Shown: piece after piece, positions 58,735 to 64,000 of the stretch | Numbering within the stretch: position 1 is the first letter of the stretch | Layout: the number at the start of each line of letters is the position of its first letter | Source of the DNA: Chamaelirium japonicum | Lineage: Eukaryota; Streptophyta; Magnoliopsida; Liliales; Melanthiaceae | Direction: 5' to 3' | Assembly: GCA_947650365.1 (NCBI GenBank) | Contig: CANTAL010000208.1 | Location: 246,001 to 310,000 of the forward strand | Length of the DNA stretch: 64,000 bases | The notes under the pieces: generated by a model | What the model saw: the letters and a program-made list of their open reading frames with translations, nothing else | The model's database searches: none | Told to the model about the DNA's origin: nothing | Program-made: the position numbers and the translations under genes

Positions 58735-61700
58735 CCAAGAATTAATTTGTTTAGGTTCAATATATTGAATTTTTTTTTTGCAGAACCATTGTACCAAGGT
58801 TATTCACTGCTGGTGCTGATTCAGTGACTAGGTTTTTGTGCTTAATTGTTTTTGCATCCAAATGTTTTTGTGAAGTTTGAATTACCCAAATGTCCATTTT
58901 CTCTTGGTGTAATGATTTTGAAGTGTTTTTTCTTTGTATATGTGCATCTTTGATTATGTTGAAGAAAATTTTGAAAACCATATGTTGAAATTTAGTTTTG
59001 AGATAGCTAATAGAAATTAGATAAGTATAGAAATTAGTTCCCTAGCATCTTAAAATGTTTATCTTCACAATAGAGGATATTTTGTTGTGTTCACAATCCT
59101 TTTTAAGTACAATGGCTTATGTTGATATGTTGATATTTTGGTTGTCAAGGTAGGTGTTTTACCATATGTATTCAAAAAACATCCTCCAGTATTCTATGGG
59201 CTTCATAATGGATTGATCCTTTCTCGTGGTAGCTGAAAATTGAAATCTTTTTTAGATTGTTGATCCAGGCCAGAGCGACTTTCTGTAGTGATACTAAAGA
59301 CATGATTTTCTTTGTAAAAACCAGGAGTAATCAAATATATATAAGAGAATTTGTATTGGCATGACATTATATGTTAATGTGTTATTTCCATACTATTCGA
59401 AGATGTAGTTCAGGCAGAACGAAACCTATATTTTATCAATCAGAAGCAAAATTAGGCTTCCAAGTATTGCAGGTATTTATGAAGCTCGAATCTGGCTTCA
59501 TCCTAGTTGGCTACCAAAAGGATTTGTTGCTTTATATGAAGGTTTTTTTTTTAATATAAGCCATGGATAATCCTACGTTGTCTGCTAGTTGTTAAAATGG
59601 ACAAGGTGGGACCCATTGAAAAATACTAAGCAATATCTGCTTTGCAAGCTTCGAGCTAATTTTAATATACTCGTATCTGATCTTTTAAATAGTGTCACGT
59701 TTGTTGCTGGTGTAGGGCGAGGAAGGTGCACTCTCAATGACCACAAAGGCAAGATCTGCAAGTGCATCAAAAGGTCTTCCAGTGAACTACTGTTCAGGAT
59801 TTCGCTCGCCAAACATTGCTAATGCCACTGAAATTGATGGTATGAACTGTGATCAATGATATTGTGGATTTATGTGGCCTTGTTTGGTCTATTCGAAACA
59901 TGAAAATTCATGTCATTAGTTCTTGATGGGCTATAGAAACCAAGGTTTTAAATCGTGGCATCCGTCGCAGTTAATCGGCCCCTAGCTGAGTCGTACCGGC
60001 ATTCGACTCAGTATTACCGTATTGCTGATTCTGACCGAAACCGGTTCAAGGCCTTTTTTTTAAAAAAAAATAAAATAAAAAAACAGAATGAATAAAAAAA
60101 TCATAAAAGAGGAACCAATGAGAGAAGAAGAGAAGATTAGAAGTGTGAACTTGTGAGTGTGTGATTTGTAAATGAGAAGTGGCATATTTATAGGCCCAAA
60201 AGGGAACCAAAGAATTAAATGCATGTGTGCTAAATTCAAGCAACATGTCATTGATTCTCATGTTTGGTAGGCAGGGGAAAAAGCATCAAAACCAGCTTGG
60301 AATGGCTAAAAAATGAGCATGAATGGCCTAAAAATGGGTTCAACACACTTTTGGAAAACAATGCCTGAGACTGTGTTGGGATTGGTTGTATCAGACGTTA
60401 CTAGTCCGTATCGGATGGTACAGGTTGATACCGATCCAAGGTCGGGCTGAACTTCCCTAGCCCAAGCCCAACCCCAACCCCAACCCCAATCAAAGGTTAC
60501 TAATCCTCTGCCCAAGCCCAACCCCAATCAAAGGTTGATATCAGACGTTACTAATCCTCTGCCCCAGCCCAACCCAATCAAATGCTCATCCAACGATGAT
60601 GTTTAGAAGTGGGATATTTATTGACTAAATGATCGGCTTTCGGGTTGGGTCACCTTTGTCTCTCGCCTTTGCAGCGAGTTTATCTGTGCACCTGTGTGGT
60701 AATATTACATGCAAATAAGGGTGTAACTAGGGTCGGATTGATTCGGGTTTGAGCCAATCTGGAACCAAACCAAACTAGTTCGGTTCTACCATATTGAAAC
60801 CCAAACCAACCCGAATTGACATAGATCCGAACAGACCCAAACCACACTCTTATCAGGTCGGGTGAGCAATTGGTTTAAAAAAATGATAGCTATTGGCTGT
60901 TTACTAACAAGCCAGAGGAGCATATAAGGCTTTAGGCTGTAGCCCATTAACTTAAAACCACTAGAAAGTTACAATACAAAATGCATTCCATCGTCAGAAT
61001 AAGAAACTATGGGCACCCCTACACCTCAGCTCGAGTTCCCCTTTTTTCACTATCTTGCCTCGAAGAAGACCTTCCGGGCGCTCGAGCCATCAAGGGACAG
61101 TCTCAGGCTGACAGTTTCTATAGGGTGTAGGACACCGTTGCCGAGTGTACAAACTCAGGAAGCAGCTCGCTTAGGAGTAGTGTTATGAACAAGGGTGATA
61201 GTCGTAATGATAGCACATACTTGCAACACAATGCCTGCCAATACAAAGAGGCTATTAAAAAAATTTCTGGCCTTTTAAAGTTCATGTAAAAATCCAAGTA
61301 GAAGGGAGTTGCATGTACTCACTCAGTAGAATAACCTCTATCAGCTCATAATTTGATAAGGCCGAGAAATTCTGCTGCTGGATGACCTAATTAAAACAGA
61401 GCAGCATCATAAGAATCAATTCATGGAAACAATTTCCGAGTGGGTCTGGCTTTGCTCCTGGAGGAATTAGTCCGAGGTCGACGTGGGCCATTGCCCGAAA
61501 GGTTTCGGGACACCTGCTGATCTCAAAAAAAAAATCACGGAAACAACGTGGTTTCATGTGCATCATGTGCCTTAAATGTTTAGATGAGAGGAAAATTTGA
61601 AAGTAACGACCTTCGTGATTATCTAGAAGCATGCATAAACAAAATGCCGTGCCACATTAAATGAAATGCTGAAAAAAAATAATTGCCAAGAACGAATCTT

Positions 61701-62692
61701 GAAAGATGTAAGAAGTGACAAAACTGTAAGTAGAATCAATGTCTTGGAAGGAAGGGAAGATTGAAATTTAGATTATTCGAACACATTTTAGCGATAGACT
61801 TTCAAAAACACAAGGAGCATCATTTTGAGATAAAGATGGCCTGAACTTGAGGTCCAAACAGGATGCATCAGTTGTTTGTGAGGCATGTTTCTTATACCCG
61901 TGCCGGGAGAATGCCTATGCACATAAGGTCACGTCTATACACATAAGGCCACACCTAAGCACGCCTAGGCTCCTAGGCTCCCTCTGGGAGCCTAGCCTCG
62001 CCTTGACGCCTTGACAACTATGCGCGGCACTAATGTTAGTCCGTTAATTATTATTTATTTTGCAAGACACACATCAATATTAGATCTGTTTTACCGACTA
62101 ATACAACTCAAGATATGCCTAAACATGTACTCGTCAAAATAATATAGATGTGAGGTGGGATCCCATAATTTGGATTTCAGACAAATAGCAATTACATGTG
62201 CAACGCATGTATGAGTTTCTAAGGGTAGGGGGGCACTGAGAAGGCATCGGGAATTTTGGGATCTCGTACGGAGCATGAATCAAGATAATACACCTTTTCT
62301 CATCCCCTCCCATCATTCGTGATAAACATTATTGTTCCCATGGTATTACATGAGAAGAAATCTGAGCACAACCACCACTTACGGTACAACATGCAAAGGA
62401 ATTGTCATTATATAATAGAGAAATGCTATTCAACTCAAAGGTTTTTTCGATTTCGCCGGCCCGATTGACATGGCAGCGTGCATCTGGTGGCTGAAACCCA
62501 CTAGCGACATTTAAGTCTTTTACACCACCAGTTGCACGCTGCCACATCAATCGGGCTGATTCATATTTGAAAGAATACCAAAAAATTTACACCGAAATCT
62601 TTCTGTAAAGAATACCAAATTTCTGCCAATATTTGAAAGAAACCAAAAATGATAGTAAAATCTACAAGCCAATATTTGAAAGAAACCAAAAA
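58735..62692. other. MULE interior without further recognised genes
   Basis: Non-coding by my reading. It contains an AAACCAAGGTTTTAAATCG-type repeat from about 59938, a roughly 60-bp tandem repeat of CCCAAGCCCAACCCCAATCA near 60440-60590, a worn GGTTCGG-type MITE at about 60725-60860, a CCTAGGC-rich stretch near 61950-62010, and an inverted repeat at 62456-62551. A minus-strand frame at 61387-61632 has no similarity I know. Confidence 0.5.
62456..62551. repeat. Inverted repeat (small foldback insertion)
   Basis: GCCCGATTGACATGGCAGCG pairs with CGCTGCCACATCAATCGGGC, inner CTGGTGG with CCACCAG. About 96 bp. Next to it AATATTTGAAAGAAACCAAA is directly duplicated (about 62629 and 62672). Confidence 0.7.
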
Positions 62693-62973
62693 TGATACCA
62701 TGTTCAGTCGGCTTTGAGAGCACAGCCGGCTGCTCCAATTGGGTCACGGGGGGCTGCGACGTAGATGGGTTGGCGTCGACCAATCGGGTCACAGGCGAGG
62801 TGGCCATAGCGCCGATCGGGGTTGTTGCCGTCGATGATGAGGAGGATGAGGGCTCGCTCGGAGAGACAGAGACTGAGAAAGGAGAGAGATGATGCGCCAT
62901 AGGGCCGATAGGTGTTGCGGCCGTCGATGAGGAGGACGCCGGAGGGTAGGCGCCGGAGAACCAGCGCCGTAGA

Positions 62974-63200
62974 GGGATCGCACCTGCGCCAGAAGACGCC
63001 GTCGCACCTGCGCCGGAGGACGCCGAAGAACCTGCGCGGGATCTGAGGGTTTTACGCCGTAGAGGGGAGGCGGAGCGGAGCTCGCACGGGAGAGAGAGAG
63101 AGAGAGGGATCGCACCTGCGCCAGAAGACGCCGTCGCACCTGCGCCGGAGGATGCCGGAGAACCTGCGCGGGATCTGAGGGTTTTACGCCGTAGAGGGGA

Positions 63201-63205
<5 letters not shown>
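62974..63205. repeat. 132-bp tandem duplication next to the right TIR
   Basis: GGGATCGCACCTGCGCCAGA starts at 62974 and again at 63106, with the following roughly 100 bp shared. GC-rich subterminal DNA absent from the left side. Confidence 0.8.

Positions 63206-64000
<795 letters not shown>

Overview
This is nuclear DNA of a flowering plant with a large, repeat-rich genome. The evidence is plant-type Ty1/copia, Ty3/gypsy chromovirus and Tat-lineage retrotransposons, a FAR1-type MULE, hAT and foldback MITEs, and the first exon of a GRF-INTERACTING FACTOR (GIF/AN3, SSXT family) gene. No bacterial genes, CRISPR arrays, tRNA or rRNA genes were seen. The species cannot be named from the sequence. 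Most of the window is transposable elements, many nested inside each other.

Layout. (1) 1-16989: a Ty1/copia element (copia-1), 5' end off the window, + strand; its gag is split by a minus-strand Ty3/gypsy chromovirus (3955-11471) with a 5-bp duplication GTTTG. (2) 16990-19313: low-complexity DNA with a probable Tat-type LTR and a 73-bp tandem repeat. (3) 19361-21244: three foldback elements separated by GA, CT and TA microsatellites. (4) 21245-24413: CT-rich and AT-rich DNA, probably upstream of the GIF exon. (5) 24419-50369: a 26-kb nested complex. A second copia (copia-2), flanked by GCTAC, carries three LTRs; a 12.8-kb Tat gypsy (30091-42861, flanked by TTAAC) sits in its RNase H region and a 5.4-kb gag-only Tat derivative (43516-48964, minus strand, flanked by AAGTT) sits in its 3' tail. 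(6) 50370-50510: the short 5' untranslated remnant and exon 1 of the GIF gene; the 26-kb complex lies just upstream of its start codon. (7) 50511-54922: intron-like or intergenic DNA with MITEs and TA tracts. (8) 54923-63623: a FAR1-type MULE with about 423-bp terminal inverted repeats and a nearly complete transposase gene, bounded on both sides by TA microsatellites. (9) 63783-64000: the start of another foldback element.

Points of most interest: the MULE and two small MITEs share the same termini and lie at simple-repeat tracts, suggesting one family targeting microsatellites; the Tat element carries a three-exon antisense gene with its own TATA box; the repeats behind the Tat pol gene can fold into hairpins whose stems differ between two subfamilies by paired, compensating changes around a conserved TGCG loop; and a host growth-regulator gene has been split in its 5' leader. 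Almost all coding regions are broken by nonsense codons or frameshifts; the MULE transposase is the most complete gene. Coordinates of element ends were read by eye from terminal repeats and target-site duplications.
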